Shown here: piece by piece, positions 43,359 to 59,292 of the stretch
Position numbering within the stretch: the first letter of the stretch is position 1
Layout: each line of letters starts with the position of its first letter
DNA from: Lichina pygmaea
Taxonomy: Eukaryota > Ascomycota > Lichinomycetes > Lichinales > Lichinaceae
Direction: 5' to 3'
Length of the DNA: 64,000 nt
NCBI GenBank assembly: GCA_963422465.1
Contig: OY730175.1
Coordinates: 1,240,001 to 1,304,000 of the forward strand
Notes under the pieces: model-generated
The model's input: only the letters and a program-made list of their open reading frames with translations
Told to the model about the DNA's origin: nothing
The model's database searches: none
Translations under genes and position numbers: made by a program

Positions 43359-44846
43359 TCAGGAAGAGGAGTTGCAGAGGCCGCCGGTGTTGCTGGTGTT
43401 GCTGGTGTTGCTGTTGCTGGAGGTGGTGTTGCTGCTGCTGCGCGTATCGCCGTCCCCGTCACTGCTGCGTGGGCGCTTCTCACCAGGAGCCCGCGCGGGG
43501 GGTGGTGGTGGTGGGCTGGGGGGGCTGGGGGTGTTATCGACACCACCACTGCTATTGTCACCGTTGGCCCTGATGTCGCTGTTGCTGTTGCTGCTGTTGC
43601 TGCTGTTGTGCAAGCACTTGTCGCCCTGTGTCTCCACCCGTGGTACTAGAAATCGTCCGGGTGCTGCCATCCTTGCAGCTGTGAGGCGGTTGAGCTCCTT
43701 GTCGCGTGTGGTGCAGGCTTTATCCCACGCCTTGTGTCCTCGTTGGTGGCAGGCACCGCAGCGGGCCCGGGCTGGATCCTCTGAGACTCTGCACTGTCGG
43801 GTGTCGTGTTGGCCAGAGCAGTGGGCGCAGCACTGTAGGTCACAGCATGCTGTTGCTACATGGCCGTATCGCTGGCACTTGTAACATTGCCGCAATCGTA
43901 GGTTGCGATGGTAGATCTCGCATGTCTTGACATCCGCTCCCTCGACAATGCCCTCGTCCAGTATTCGGTTTGCTGCTGCCGGCTCGTAGGTATCCACCAC
44001 TAGCGACGAGTAGTCCTTTCCTTGTGCTGCCCGAGGCCACGCCACTTTCACAATCACGAGTCCTGGGTGTAGGGTACGGTTCTGCCGGGTGAGGGCATCG
44101 ATCGCCTGTTGCTGTTGCTCTGCGTCGATGGACTTGGTCCTGACTCCGTGGACCAGCACGGAGTAGACTCGTCGGGATACCTCCGCCGACTTCCCAATAC
44201 TGGCCAGCCACTCTGTTGACTGCTCCAGCTCATTCTTTGCTGCGACCGTAGAGGTGTGGAGTGTGTAGTCGCCGCTGGGTAGTCGCCGTACCCCCAGTAC
44301 CGCTCTGGCGCCAGTATTCCTGAAGTGGTTGATCCGTTCCTTCAGCTCCCCACACGACACCCGACGTAGGTGTCCTGCTTCCACCGAGTCCTTGATCTTG
44401 ACTAGCACCACTTTATGGTGCCTTGCCTCAGTGTCTGCTGGCGGTCCTCTGTGTGCCTGCTGTGCAGCCTCTGCGTAGGTCCTGGGTCCTTGCTTGCCTG
44501 CTGCTAGCTGACCTTTCTCCAGCTTGCCCAGCCGGGCCTCGACTCTTCCCAGGACTGTTAATACTTCCTTGCCGATCTCCTGGTTCTGCTGCTGCTGCTG
44601 CGGGCCCTGCGGCGCCGCTGTATTGTTGTCGCGCCTCCTGCGCGTCGCCTCCGGGTACGCGTTCGTGTTCACGATCGCGTCGGAGATCTCGTCGAGCGAT
44701 CCCAGAAACTCCACCACTCTTTTCAACAGTTCGAAAGTTGACCTGTCTTCTGAATAGAGGTCTCCCGAGGTGTCTGCTGCATCTATGTGTGCCTTTACAT
44801 CGTGGTATAGCTTCACCGACAGAAAGTCGGTTTTGTCGCTCGACAT
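43359..44846 (-). mobile_element. LINE-type ORF1 (gag-like, CCHC) without its ORF2
   Basis: An open frame of 495 aa from ATG 44846 (the frame stays open upstream to 44981). Residues about 321-380 hold three zinc knuckles: CYKCQRYGHVATAC, CAHCSGQHDTRQC and CGACHQRGHKAWDKAC. This spacing is typical of ORF1 in fungal and insect non-LTR elements (Tad/I/Jockey type) rather than of LTR elements. A TYAEAAQ motif precedes an RNA-recognition-like middle region; the C-terminal tail is Asn/Ser/Pro-rich. The ORF1 product would coat element RNA. No endonuclease/reverse-transcriptase ORF2 follows on the minus strand (lower coordinates), only about 100 bp to an AATAAA signal. It is either a non-autonomous element, a fragment, or a host-retained gag-like gene. 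No target-site duplication was identified. Confidence 0.82.
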
Positions 44847-45336
44847 GGTTCTGTGTGTCAGAAGGTATTGCGCCTGTTTAGTTATACCAAACTTCAAAAA
44901 CTTCATGCGTGAAGTCTTCCTTGAATAACCAGCGGGTTGTTGTAAAAGACCTAGCTCTATGTGCCCCTTGCTGATACCCATGCCTCAGACCACAGATGTC
45001 TATCCGATCCTCATCACTGGATGGAAATGATCGTGAATGCTGGTCAGGTTGTCCAACATGGGCATGGATGAGAAGAGGATGGAAGGCAGAAAGAACGGAA
45101 AATAGAGGGAGGGTAGAGATAGGGCAAAGAAAAAGAAAAACAAGAAGAAGAGGAAGGGAAAGGGGAAGAAGAAGAGAAACGGGGTGGGTACGTAACAAAT
45201 CCAGAGGTAGATTGTCGAGCAGATGACATCCCTGCCTGATATAAAGGCCGACCCCTGAGGAGACATATGACCAACGCCTTTTTATTTTCGTCCCCTTCGT
45301 CCACTCTGATCTCCAAGATCGATCCTTTTCGTCACC
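44847..45336. other. Spacer between LINE ORF1 and ARG5,6
   Basis: 490 bp with no gene. It is purine-rich on + around 45060-45180 (AAGAAG/GGAAGG), which on the minus strand would be a pyrimidine tract upstream of the ORF1 frame. Confidence 0.5.
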
Positions 45337-49588
<4,252 letters not shown>

Positions 49589-50300
49589 TCACTTGCTTTT
49601 GGAAACAACTGACAGCAGACACAGGATCAGCTTAGATTTTGACGAGGAAGAACCCTAGGGCATCGCCCCTCATCTGGGAGTCTTACCGATCGGGACGATG
49701 ATGATGATGACCAGCAGCAGAATGATGCCGATGATCAAACACATGCGCATCTTCATGTCCTTCCACCACATCTGCTTGCGCACCCGATTGGCACCACGCC
49801 GGAATCCTTGAGCCGAGGCGGCGAGGTTGTCGGTCTTGTCCTGCAGCGAGTCGAGGCCCTCTCCCCGTTGGGACACCTTGTTGATGTTCTCCCGCATGAC
49901 GCCCACGGTATCGTCGATTTGCTGTTCGCAACATCACGCGTCAGCTCCGATTCCAAGCGAAGGGAAATCAGCTAGCATGAATGCCATGAGTCCCGGCCAG
50001 AGTCCCATGCAAGATATTCCATCATCGAGACGGGAGCTCCGCTCAAGGCACCAAGCGACTTTTCATGGGGACCACGCAAGATCCAGCCAGGCTTGGTGGT
50101 GGTCGGCCCCATCCGACCTGGGGGTCAAGGCTGGAATGTGCTCGCAGTGATCCGAGACACAGGGACGAGGATCTTCAAATACGCACCGCTTGAAGCGCCG
50201 CTGTTCTTTGGTTGCCGGCATTCTGTCCGGTGCTGCCTCCGCCGGCCGGGCCGTTGCCCGACGGGATATAAGGATCGTACGGTTGCTCACGGTCGGCCAT
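49589..50300 (-). CDS. SNC1: Synaptobrevin-type v-SNARE (SNC1/2-like)
   Basis: Three minus-strand exons (50187-50300, 49687-49921, 49589-49608) give 122 aa, the usual length. A Pro/Gly-rich N-terminus ([17 protein letters not shown]) is followed by the R-SNARE helix from about residue 39: [20 protein letters not shown], with the zero-layer Arg57, then [21 protein letters not shown] single C-terminal membrane anchor follows the [10 protein letters not shown] junction (about residues 97-116), with the short tail VVSKSK. The last exon is only 20 bp; its acceptor was chosen because it restores this family-typical tail. The protein sits on exocytic vesicles and pairs with Sso/Sec9-type t-SNAREs at the plasma membrane. 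The first intron (265 bp) is long for this window. Confidence 0.95.
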
Positions 50301-51908
50301 TTCGATCACTCGGTCGGGCAGTCAACTCCACAGGTTCAAAACGGGTGTGCGATATATGACGACGAATGCAAGGGAGTTGATCTCAGAGGTTTACGTCGAG
50401 ATGAGGATCGGTGAGGACGTTGGCGTCGACGTTGTTCGCTGCGGTTGAGGCGGAATCTGCGCTGACGAAAGACGCGACGCCGACGGAGGCGAAAGGCAAA
50501 ACTGGGATCGAACAATCATTGCGTTGCATGAGCCCAAAATATCGATGCGGCTGCAGAGCGGTTAGTTCACGTGACTCGTTGTACGTCCGAGTATCAGCAA
50601 GAGTACGTACTCGTACGTACGAGAACACGTAAGTAAAAGTCATGTGTGTATACCACGTGACTTTGGTTACCTCTTCTGGCTGCGTACGGAGTACTTCCGT
50701 ATAGTAGTGAACATTCAGCTCTACTTCGTACGTTACATACGGAAGTACTTTACAAGTACGTTACGTACGCATACGTACTTCAAAGTATAATGCTACGTAC
50801 ATACCTGGCCGTTACAGGCGGATACTTTAGGTACTGTACATAACGTTTGTACGAAATCATCTCTTACGACCTACGTACTCCGTACCAGTACGTGACTCCT
50901 GATGTTGAGTCATCCCCCTGTCTACGAGTATTCATAAGAATGGCTGTGCAAGTCGGTCTCTCGCAGCTGAGACGGAAATGACCTTCTATTGCAGCAGGAA
51001 AGAAAAAGGCGTTAATTGGGCCAAAAGAAGCATGAATGAGATTTTATGGTTGGCTCAGTATTCCAAGATTTTCATCAGGACGTGGACGAATCCTTTGAAG
51101 AGATCCCCGTTAGCCTTCCCACTCCCCCCCACTCTCGGTATACTGCGTGTGTACCCATACGTACGAGGTGTCTAGCGGATACAATGTTAAGTAGATACGC
51201 TTAGTAAGCTAAAAATTCTGCAGTAGAATCAAAAGACCTGTACGTAGCACGTGCGAGTGGAAGCATTTACATGTCTCAAGAGTTTTGATAGTGCGGCTCT
51301 ACAATCAACTTTGGCTTGTATCTACTCAACAATATATCCGCTACACACCTCGTACGTTCCGTACGAGGTACGTACATTCGTACAGAAAGTACGCATGCAG
51401 TAGCCAAGCACGCCAAGGAATCAGCGGCAAAGGACCAAGGCAACAGCGTTCCAGCGAGACCAGTCGCCGTCAAGGCGTCCCTCCTTTCTAGAGTCTCCAT
51501 CTCATCTCATTCGCTACAGCACGTTATAGTGCGCTGAACAGCACCGGGACGTCTCGTCGCTGATATACGCTCGTTTCCGTCGTTCGAGCCAGCCCTGCCC
51601 GGTATCACGGAGTGCGGTCTACGTCCTGGCGTTCTAGCGGCTTATCTTTGCGCTTCTCGGACCTTGAAGCGATCTCAGCTGTCCTTCGAGCTATCTTGGT
51701 CCGTGTTCTTGGTTGTCGTTCATCGTTTGGGAGATCGATTTTCGGCCGAGGCGCTGACATCGGAAAAGTGAACAAAGAGGTCGCATACGACGTGACCTAC
51801 GGCGGCCTGCTAAGTTGATCTGGAGATCGGGCTGTAGCCCGCGCGAAAACCGCAAACGTTTAGCTTCAAGGGAGGTTGTTGGCGGACCTCGCTCAACTTC
51901 AGCCCATC
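50301..51908. repeat. Intergenic, GTAC-rich, with dispersed repeat copy 2
   Basis: 1.6 kb with no supported gene. A dense island of GTACG/TACGTA words covers about 50580-50900, with another patch at 51350-51395. The second copy of the dispersed repeat lies at 51173-51315. The right end is the GH76 promoter. Confidence 0.55.
51173..51315 (+). repeat. Dispersed repeat, copy 2 (short form)
   Basis: The left part (AGCGGATACAATGTTAAG, then ATACGCTTAGTAAGCTAAAA) and the right part (ATGTCTCAAGAGTTTTGATA, then GCGGCTC) match the ends of 42286-42585; the middle is missing. Whether copy 2 is a deletion or copy 1 carries an insertion is not decidable here. Confidence 0.7.
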
Positions 51909-52405
51909 ATGAGGCTCTACGCATCTTCCCCGGCGACGTCATGGACGCGCGTGCGCGCCTGCGTTGCCGGAGCTCTGTTGCTCGGCGGCCAGCTGGCGAC
52001 GGCCATCGATCTGAATCTCGATGACACGGGTGCGTCGCATGTCTGAACAAACCCTGCCTGGGCCTCCCCCGGGAGGGGAATGTCGCTGATGCAACACTCG
52101 GCCCGATCTAGATTCCATCAAGTCCGCCGCGAAGACCTGTGCCCATGGCATGGTGTCCTACTACACGGGAAATCGGACGGGAGACGTGCCAGGGAACCTG
52201 CCTGATCCATACTTCTGGTGGGAGTGTGGTGCCATGTTCGGCGCCCTGATCGACTACTACTATTATACGGGCAACAGCGAGTACAACGAGATCGTGACGC
52301 AGGGCATGATGCACCAAGTGGGTGAAAATAACGACTACCTACCTCGGAATCAGTCTAGGACCTCGGTACGTGTGATGGGCCCGTTCCCCGGTCGCCCGGT
52401 GCAAC

Positions 52406-52440
<35 letters not shown>

Positions 52441-53652
52441 GAAGTCTCCGTCATCTCGTGTGGCCAGGCTCCGGATGCGGGCTGACGCTGGCGAAGGGTA
52501 ACGACGACCAAGCTTTCTGGGGAATGGCAGCCATGTCCGCGGCCGAGAACAGGTTCCCCAATCCACCGCCGGACCAGCCGCAGTGGCTTGCACTCGCTCA
52601 GGCCGTCTTCAACAGGCAGGCCGAGGAGTGGGACAGCGACACCTGTGGCGGCGGCCTCCGCTGGCAGATCTCGCAGTTCAACGGCGGCTTCCACTACAAG
52701 AACACCATCTCGAACGGCTGCTTCTTCAACCTGGCCGCCCGGCTGGCAAAGTATACCGACAACCAGACCTATGCCGACTGGGCCGAAAAGTCGTGGGACT
52801 GGACCGTCGGCGTCGGCCTCATAAGCCCCACCTGGCAGTTCTTCGACGGAACCGACGCCCGTATGAACTGCTCGGACTTCAACGAGATCCAGTGGACCTA
52901 CAACCTTGGCGTCCACCTTCTCGGTGTAGCCAACATGTACAACTATGTAAGTTCCAGCCCGTCGCTGCTGCAGCTGCGGCGAGTAGCACTTGGCCCATCT
53001 CAGGCCAGGCCAGGCCAGGACAGGTCGGGACGGGTGAAGAGAAGACGGTCCCCTCAGCTGACGAACGGCGCGCGCGTGTCAGACGAACGGCGACCCGAAA
53101 TGGAAGGACCGCCTCGACAAGATGCTGGACGCCGCGAACGTCTTCTTCACGGGCGAGGAGAATAACGTCATGTACGAAGCCGCGTGCGAGCCGAACGGCA
53201 AGTGCAACGTCGACCAGCGCTCCTTCAAGGCCTACTTGGCTAGATGGATGGCCTGGACGACGAAGATGGCGCCGTACACGTACGACCGCGTCATGGAGAA
53301 GCTTCGGCCCTCGGCCCTGGCGGCGGCCAAGCAGTGCAACGGCGGCGAGAGCGGCACCGCCTGCGGCATGAGGTGGACCCAGCCCGACTTTGACGGCCGC
53401 AGCGGCGTCGGCGAGCAGATGACCGCGCTCGAGGTCATCCAGGCGAACCTCATCTCGAAGGTCGACAGCCCCGTCACGGACAGCACCGGTGGAATCAGCG
53501 AAGGCGATCCCTCCGCCGGAACCGGAAGCGAACCAATCACCGCCCTGGGCGCCGTCCAGAAAATCAGCGCGGGCGATCGTGCCGGCGCCGGCATCTTGAC
53601 GGCCTTGGTCCTGGCCGGCGTTATTGGGGGAGCTTGGTGGATGGTTGTTTGA
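51909..53652 (+). CDS. GH76 mannan endo-1,6-alpha-mannosidase, Dcw1/Dfg5-type, GPI-anchored
   Basis: Four exons (51909-52029, 52112-52365, 52497-52946, 53083-53652) give 464 aa. The N-terminus has a signal peptide ([15 protein letters not shown]). GH76 landmarks: [29 protein letters not shown], then [17 protein letters not shown], where Asp128-Asp129 are the paired catalytic aspartates; [19 protein letters not shown]; and [10 protein letters not shown]. The Ser/Gly-rich C-terminal region ends in a hydrophobic tail ([19 protein letters not shown]) expected to be replaced by a GPI anchor. Dcw1/Dfg5 proteins act outside the plasma membrane and are thought to process GPI glycans so that mannoproteins are moved into the wall. 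Intron 2 carries a CTG repeat and ends in AAG, a less common acceptor. Confidence 0.93.
52407..52439 (+). repeat. (CTG)11 trinucleotide repeat in GH76 intron 2
   Basis: Eleven uninterrupted CTG units (CAG on the other strand) lie inside the 131-bp intron, about 57 bp before its acceptor. Read in frame they would be poly-Cys or poly-Leu, which supports their being intronic. Confidence 0.93.
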
Positions 53653-55398
53653 CTCCTCTTGTAGATCCAACCTGCAGAGTTTTTTTCGGAGTGTCGCCGT
53701 TGTCGTCGTCGTCATCGTCATCATCCTCGCCATCACCATCGTCAACCGCCATCGCCGTTCACGGTCTCGATCCCCATCCCTATCCTATCTGTTCCTATTT
53801 CTCTCTTCTCTCCCTTCTTCCGGCCCCCACCTTCTTTCCTGTGTGTTTCGACTCCCCTCCTACAAGACCGACACCCGTTGTGATTTATACCATCAATGTT
53901 TCCACCCGCCCGAATTTTTAGGTTACTTCCTGGTTATAATCATGAATCTTGTCGTCGTCGTCCCTCCTGTCTCCCGTATTGCGCGGTTATATGCCCTACG
54001 GTGCAACATACAGTCAGAGCGACGCGACCAGAGGCTGAACGAGTACTACCACTGACGACTGGAGGGGGAAAGGCGATCCCTCTCTGCTGTACCATACCAT
54101 GTCATCTTCTGTTGCACCCCAAAGTACGGATCCTGCAGTAGCTCATACTAGCAAGGTCGTTTCACCAGCAGACGGCATATCTTACTGCGGTAGTGATCTT
54201 CCATGATGATGATAACGACGAGCAGGGACCTTCATCCTGATCTCGACACAAACAGCTGCAAGCCTGGTAGCAGTCGACACTCGAAGGGCTGGTAGGTCGA
54301 TCGGTAGGCAATGGAGTTTAATAAGGCTGGCATGTGAGTAGACAAGAGCCATACACACCACCCTATGCACAGCCATGTGCAGAGCCATATCCACAGTTGC
54401 AGCTATACCGTCCGTCTAGGCAGCCACAACATCCAGGCAGTCAACCAGCCAGTCGAGCCAACAAGCGTACAGTACCCGTCAACCAAAAGCCGGGTGATGA
54501 GGAGGAGGCACGAGGAAAAAGAACCACAGAAGCGATCATGTACTGTAAGAGGAGGCTTCTATGCCGTACGTAACCAATATACAGAAAGCTGGCTGTAGAT
54601 ATTATATACCGGTAGTTTACGTCCCATGCGATCAACTGTTGATTCCTGAGGAGCAATTCCTCAGGTGCAATCCTTGGGGTGCAATGTTTCATACTTAGAA
54701 GAGAGAACGCGAGAGACGGAAGGGAGAGAAAGGAGAGAAGGAGAAGGGAGCACAGAGCGGTCCCTTATGCATTCCGCAACAGTAGTCACTACAGAGTACG
54801 GAGGTATTGTGGGAGGAGGTACAGCACCAATAGAGAGCAGAGAGTAGACAGCACGGACAGTAGATAGTAGACAGTAGACAGTAGACAGCAGAGAGCAGAT
54901 AGCAAACAGCAGAAAATAGACGGTAGACAGCAGGAAGTAGACAGCAGACAACACGAAGTAGACAGCAGACAGCAGACAGAAGTTGTATGGCTATACTTTC
55001 CATCAAGGCCAAACCGCCTGCCTTCGAGAGACGTGAGACAATATATGAAAGAAAGCCAACGCACAAGACAAAACTCCCGCTTTCCTTAGTTACTTCTTTT
55101 TTTGTCTTTTCAAGAAAATGTCTCCTCACCCTGTGTCTCTATTCTGTCCCGTGGCTTATGGATAGTTGGCCCGGATACACGAGCGCGCGTCGAGAGTCGA
55201 GAAGAGGTTAGAAATACATGTGATGACGAGGCTAACGATGCCAAGGACGAGAGCAAAGATAAGGTCGATGAGAGGGTCGATGAGAGGGTCAATGACGAGG
55301 GAATCACTATGAAAGCATGTGTTCTTCACTACTCGCCCCCGTTCCGCTCGAGAAGAGAAAGAAGAAGAGGAAGAAGAAGAAGGAGAAGAAGGGCTCTG
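53653..55398. other. Intergenic, GH76 to YIF1 (tail to tail)
   Basis: 1.7 kb between two 3' ends, no gene. It includes a CGTCGTCGTCATC tract just after the GH76 stop, the 7-bp minisatellite at 54836-54985, and an AGAAGA-rich stretch at 55350-55390. Confidence 0.5.
54836..54985. repeat. 7-bp minisatellite (AGTAGAC/AGCAGAC)n
   Basis: About 20 imperfect copies of a 7-bp unit (GTAGACA, GCAGACA and variants such as GTAGATA, GCAAACA). Seven is not a multiple of three, so all three frames repeat; the Leu/Cys-rich antisense frames across it are artefacts. Confidence 0.88.
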
Positions 55399-56837
55399 TT
55401 AGAGCCTACCCTTGCCCTTACTGCTGCCACCGCCGGCGGCGGCGGATGCAGAGCCCAGTTTCTTCGAGAACCCGGCGGCGCCGCTGTCTTGGCGGCTCAG
55501 GATCCACATGAAGATCAACTGCACAATGTACGAATACACGAACAGGAACTGCGTTCGTCGGTTGCGTTGCGCGCGCGCAACCGTGTTCCTGTCTGTCGCC
55601 GCGTTCTCTGGCAGGAGAACGTACTTGAGAGAGCGCAGCTGCATAAGGGAAAGATCGAAAGGTTAGTCGGGAGGTTGTAGAGGAGAGGAGAAGCAAGAGG
55701 AGGGTTTTTGGATTGGGGGCAGGAGAAGGAGCAGGGGAAAAGGGCAGGTGGATGGCTGCATGTGAAGGAAGGGAGGGGAGCAAGAGGAGCTGACGCAAAT
55801 GGACGGGGAGGTGCAAGAGCGACAGGAAAGGAGAATCTAGTGCGAGCAGAGGCATACCAGAAAGAATGCGTTCGCCAAGAACGTATACGTAAAGACAGCC
55901 CATCCAACCCAACCCCCCGTCCCTTGACCGCGGTTGAGCGACTCGCCGAGCACGAGAGTGATGATGATACCGACGAACTTGTACCCTGAGTAAGCCACGA
56001 GATCGAGAAGTTGCGACTCGTTGCTGATCGAAAGGAGGTAACAGCCGAGTTTGAGGGCCAGGATCTCGATGATGACAATGGCAAACGCGGTCGTTGCGGT
56101 GAGGCCGAGCAGCTCGGGGTGGAACGCGCCGTGGAAGCCAGCTAGCAGCGTCGAGAGGAGAATATACGTGACGAAAGCCATGACTGAGTGGAGCCAGTGG
56201 TCAGAGACACAACTGCCCCACGTACGGTATGAGAGGAGGTAAGGTTGGGCGCTACGGCCGTACCTGGAATATACATGTCCGGGCTATTGATGTCCTCGCT
56301 GGGGGGCAAGAAATAACCATCTTGACCAGACGGCGAGATGGCCTGTCTCCTCGACCACGGTCGATGCCGCCAGGGAAAGAGGACGAGGAACAATTTCGAC
56401 AGGACGTAGGTGTTGGATACGTTGAAGTAATGCTTCAGCGCCGAGACGTTGACGTATCGGCCAAACTGCTCGCAGGCACACACGGTCAGCCCCGGTCCGA
56501 GTCGAGAACACATGATGCATCTGATGTGACCCACATTGCTACCAACGTACTCCTGCCCCGCCATCACCGCCGACTTCCCAACCTGAAAGCCCATCTGCGC
56601 CGTCGGATCGTTGAGGAAGGCTCCGTAGCCCGGATACATGCCCGCACCGGCGACGCCGCTGCCGCTGCCGCTCGCCTGAGGTTGATAGGGGCTGCCATAG
56701 GTGGGCTGCGGTGCGTGCTGCGGCGCCGGCGGGGGAGGAGAGCGCATCATCGGCACGGTCGAGACATGTTGAGGCACCGGGTGGTGCAGAGGCGGGGAGT
56801 GCGCCGTCGGGGGAATCGAGTACGTAGGCCGGTGCAT
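55399..56837 (-). CDS. YIF1: YIF1 family ER-Golgi transport protein
   Basis: Four minus-strand exons (56535-56837, 56264-56465, 55858-56183, 55399-55638) give 356 aa. The N-terminus is Pro/His-rich and cytosolic (HSPPLHHPVPQHVSTVP), then QMGFQVGKSAVMAGQEYV and GRYVNVSALKHYFNVSNTYV lead to KLFLVLFPWRHRPW, the Yif1 signature before the membrane domain. About five hydrophobic segments follow, starting at PVMAFVTYILLST, with LVAYSGYKFVGI near the middle. Yif1 forms a complex with Yip1 and Yos1 and is needed for COPII vesicle fusion with the Golgi. A short upstream exon adding a few residues before ATG 56837 cannot be excluded. It is divergent from the SRP-receptor gene, 284 bp apart. Confidence 0.93.
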
Positions 56838-57121
56838 GGGAGTGTGGACTTGGTTGTCTACCCGGAAACGAGAGATGCAGGTGACAGAGCGAGCGACAGT
56901 GGGCTGTTCTGAGCGTGTGTCGAGCAGTAGACGTAGTAGGCAGCCTGAAGTAGAGCACCCAAGTCGCAAGGTTGTGTTCCGTGTTCCGTTCTCTCCGCCG
57001 TCGCAGTTCAGCCCTACCTACGGTGCCGTACGATACGGTCCCGTACAGGATCCGGGCACGTGTCAACAACTCCTGTCACCGCCAAGGTCAAGATTCCCTA
57101 CGATACAACGCCTTGCGCAAG
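56838..57121. promoter_or_regulatory. Compact bidirectional promoter, YIF1 and SRP101
   Basis: Only 284 bp separate the two ATGs, so both promoters must overlap or be shared. The interval contains GGTGCCGTACGATACGGTCC-like symmetric sequence at about 57020-57045, one of the few GTAC words close to a housekeeping gene. Confidence 0.6.
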
Positions 57122-59292
57122 ATGCTGGACAGCTTCGAGATATTGACCACGTCGGGCGTCGTTCTATGGTCGCGAAGCTACGCGAGCGTTGGGGCCAACG
57201 TCATCAACAGTCTGATTAAAGACGTCTTTATCGAGCAGCATGGCGGGGCAGCGGCAGAGTCCGAAGACGGCGTGACGTCCGGCAAGCCGTCGTTCAGAAA
57301 GGACCAGTACACCCTGAAATGGACGACGGCGAGGGATCTGGGTCTGATATTCGTGGTGCGTTTGAGTCGTTGGTCGTGTCCGGATGAGCTGCTGACTCGC
57401 AAGCGCCAGGCAGTCTACCAGTCCCTCATCCATCTCTCGTGGATCGACAAGCTCTTGGACAATGTGAAGACGCTGTTCGTCAATCTCTATGGAGGACAAC
57501 TGAAGAAACAGAATTCGAGCGTCGTCGAATGCCCTTTCGACGACTACTTTGAGCAGCAAGTCAGAGAACTCGAGAACTCGGGCGGCCCGGCCGTCCCGAA
57601 AGACACCCCCCGGGTCACCGTCACCGAGGCACCTTTGCCGCCACAATATGCGCAGGAACGAGGCCAGGAGCAGGAACGGACGAAGGGTGGGGGATGAAGC
57701 TCGACACTCGGAGACCATCAGATATCTGGCTAATGCTGTGTCCAGACCGAGTCGCTGAACAACCTATCCTGGCATCAGAGTCGAGAGGAGGGCCAACGAC
57801 TTCTACCAGACCAGCTCTAACCGTGGCAGGCGCTCGATCCTGCCAGAAGATATCCAGACGCGCTCGCAAAGCAGCGCAACAATCCGCTCCCGCATCGTCC
57901 GGGGAAGAATCGAGCACGAGCAAGCCGAAGAGCGCTAAAGCGAGCCAGAAGAAGATGCGGCGGTGGGACACCGATGGCCTTATCGACGACCACCCGCACG
58001 ATCTACGGCTTGACTACTCTGGCGCGGCCAACGGCGCGCAAGCTCAGAACGAAGACGTCGACGCCACAACAAGGCGAGACGACCAACAGCCGGTCAGGCA
58101 CGAAGCGTGGGGCAGGAAGACCGGCGACGGAAAGTTTGTGCTGCGCGACCTCGACGACGAAGTCCACTCGATCCTCTCCTCGGCCAGCGACAGGAAAGCC
58201 AACGGCGCTTCGCCCGCGAGCGGTGTCGTGGGGTCGAGCCTCGGCACGCTGACCGGCCTGTTCAGAAACGTCGTGGGCGGCAAGACCCTGACGCGGCACG
58301 ACCTCGAGAAACCGCTCAAGGGGATGGAGGAGCACCTCCTCAAGAAGAACGTCGCTCGAGAGGCCGCCGTGAGCCTGTGCGAGGGCGTCGAGAGGAGTCT
58401 CGTCGGGGTCAAGACGGGGAGTTTCCAGAGTACGCTGCTGTCTCCCCCGCACCCAAGCCCACTGACGACGACGACGACGACGGGACTCTGATTTTCTGTA
58501 CGACCGCACTCCGACCCAGGTATCGAGACGACGATCCGCTCCGCCATGGAGGCGTCGCTACGGAAGATCCTGACACCGACAAGCTCGCTCGATCTGCTGC
58601 GCGAGATCCAGTCGGTGACGGCCCCGGCGGCGGGGTCTCGAGCGGCGGGGGCGCGACCGTACGTGATCTCGATCGTCGGGGTCAACGGGGTGGGCAAGTC
58701 GACGAACCTGTCGAAGATGTGCTACTTCCTGCTGCAGAACGAGCACCGGGTGCTGATCGCGGCGTGCGACACGTTCCGGTCGGGCGCGGTCGAGCAGCTG
58801 CGGGTGCACGCGCGCAACCTGGCGGAGCTGAGCGAGCGCGAGGGCGGTGCCGTGGAGCTGTACGAGAAGGGGTACGGCAAGGACGCCGCGAACGTGGCCA
58901 AGGACGCGGTCGCGTACGCGGGCGCGCACGGCTTCACCGTCGTGCTCATCGACACGGCCGGGCGGCGCCACAACGACGCCCGGCTCATGTCGTCGCTCGA
59001 GAAGTTCGCGAGCCTGGCCCGGCCCGACAAGATCGTCATGGTGGGCGAGGCCCTCGTCGGCACCGACTCGGTGCTCCAGGCCCGCAACTTCAACGCCGCC
59101 TTCGGGCCCGGCCACCGCGGCCTCGACGGCTTCCTCATCTCCAAGTGCGACACCGTCGGCGACATGGTCGGCACCCTCGTCAGCATGGTCTACGCCACCG
59201 GCATCCCCGTCCTCTTCCTCGGCACCGGCCAGCACTACAGCGATCTGCGTACCCTCAACGTCGCTTGGGCCGTCCGGTTGCTGATGAGCTAG
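57122..59292 (+). CDS. SRP101: Signal recognition particle receptor subunit alpha
   Basis: Four exons (57122-57355, 57410-57686, 57746-58429, 58520-59292) give 655 aa. The first intron (54 bp) is a multiple of three and free of stops, so the exon looks continuous, but removing it restores GLIFVAVYQSL of the N-terminal SRX (longin-like) domain that binds the beta subunit. A charged linker (KISRRARKAAQQ, KMRRWDTDG) leads to the NG domain: helical N part VGSSLGTLTGLFRNVVGGK, then the GTPase with P-loop VGVNGVGKST (about 451-460), DTFRSGAVEQL, DTAGRRH and SKCDTVGDM. The end reads IPVLFLGTGQHYSDLR. It docks SRP-ribosome complexes at the ER membrane. The third intron starts GTACGC. Confidence 0.97.

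Noticed and set aside
43359-44846. LTR-retroelement gag as the identity of the CCHC protein
   Set aside because: Three tandem knuckles with CX2CX3-4HX4-6C spacing at the end of a long ORF1, no LTRs and no protease frame nearby point to a LINE-type ORF1.
54695-55129. Leu/Cys-rich minus-strand frames
   Set aside because: Generated by the 7-bp minisatellite, which repeats in all frames.
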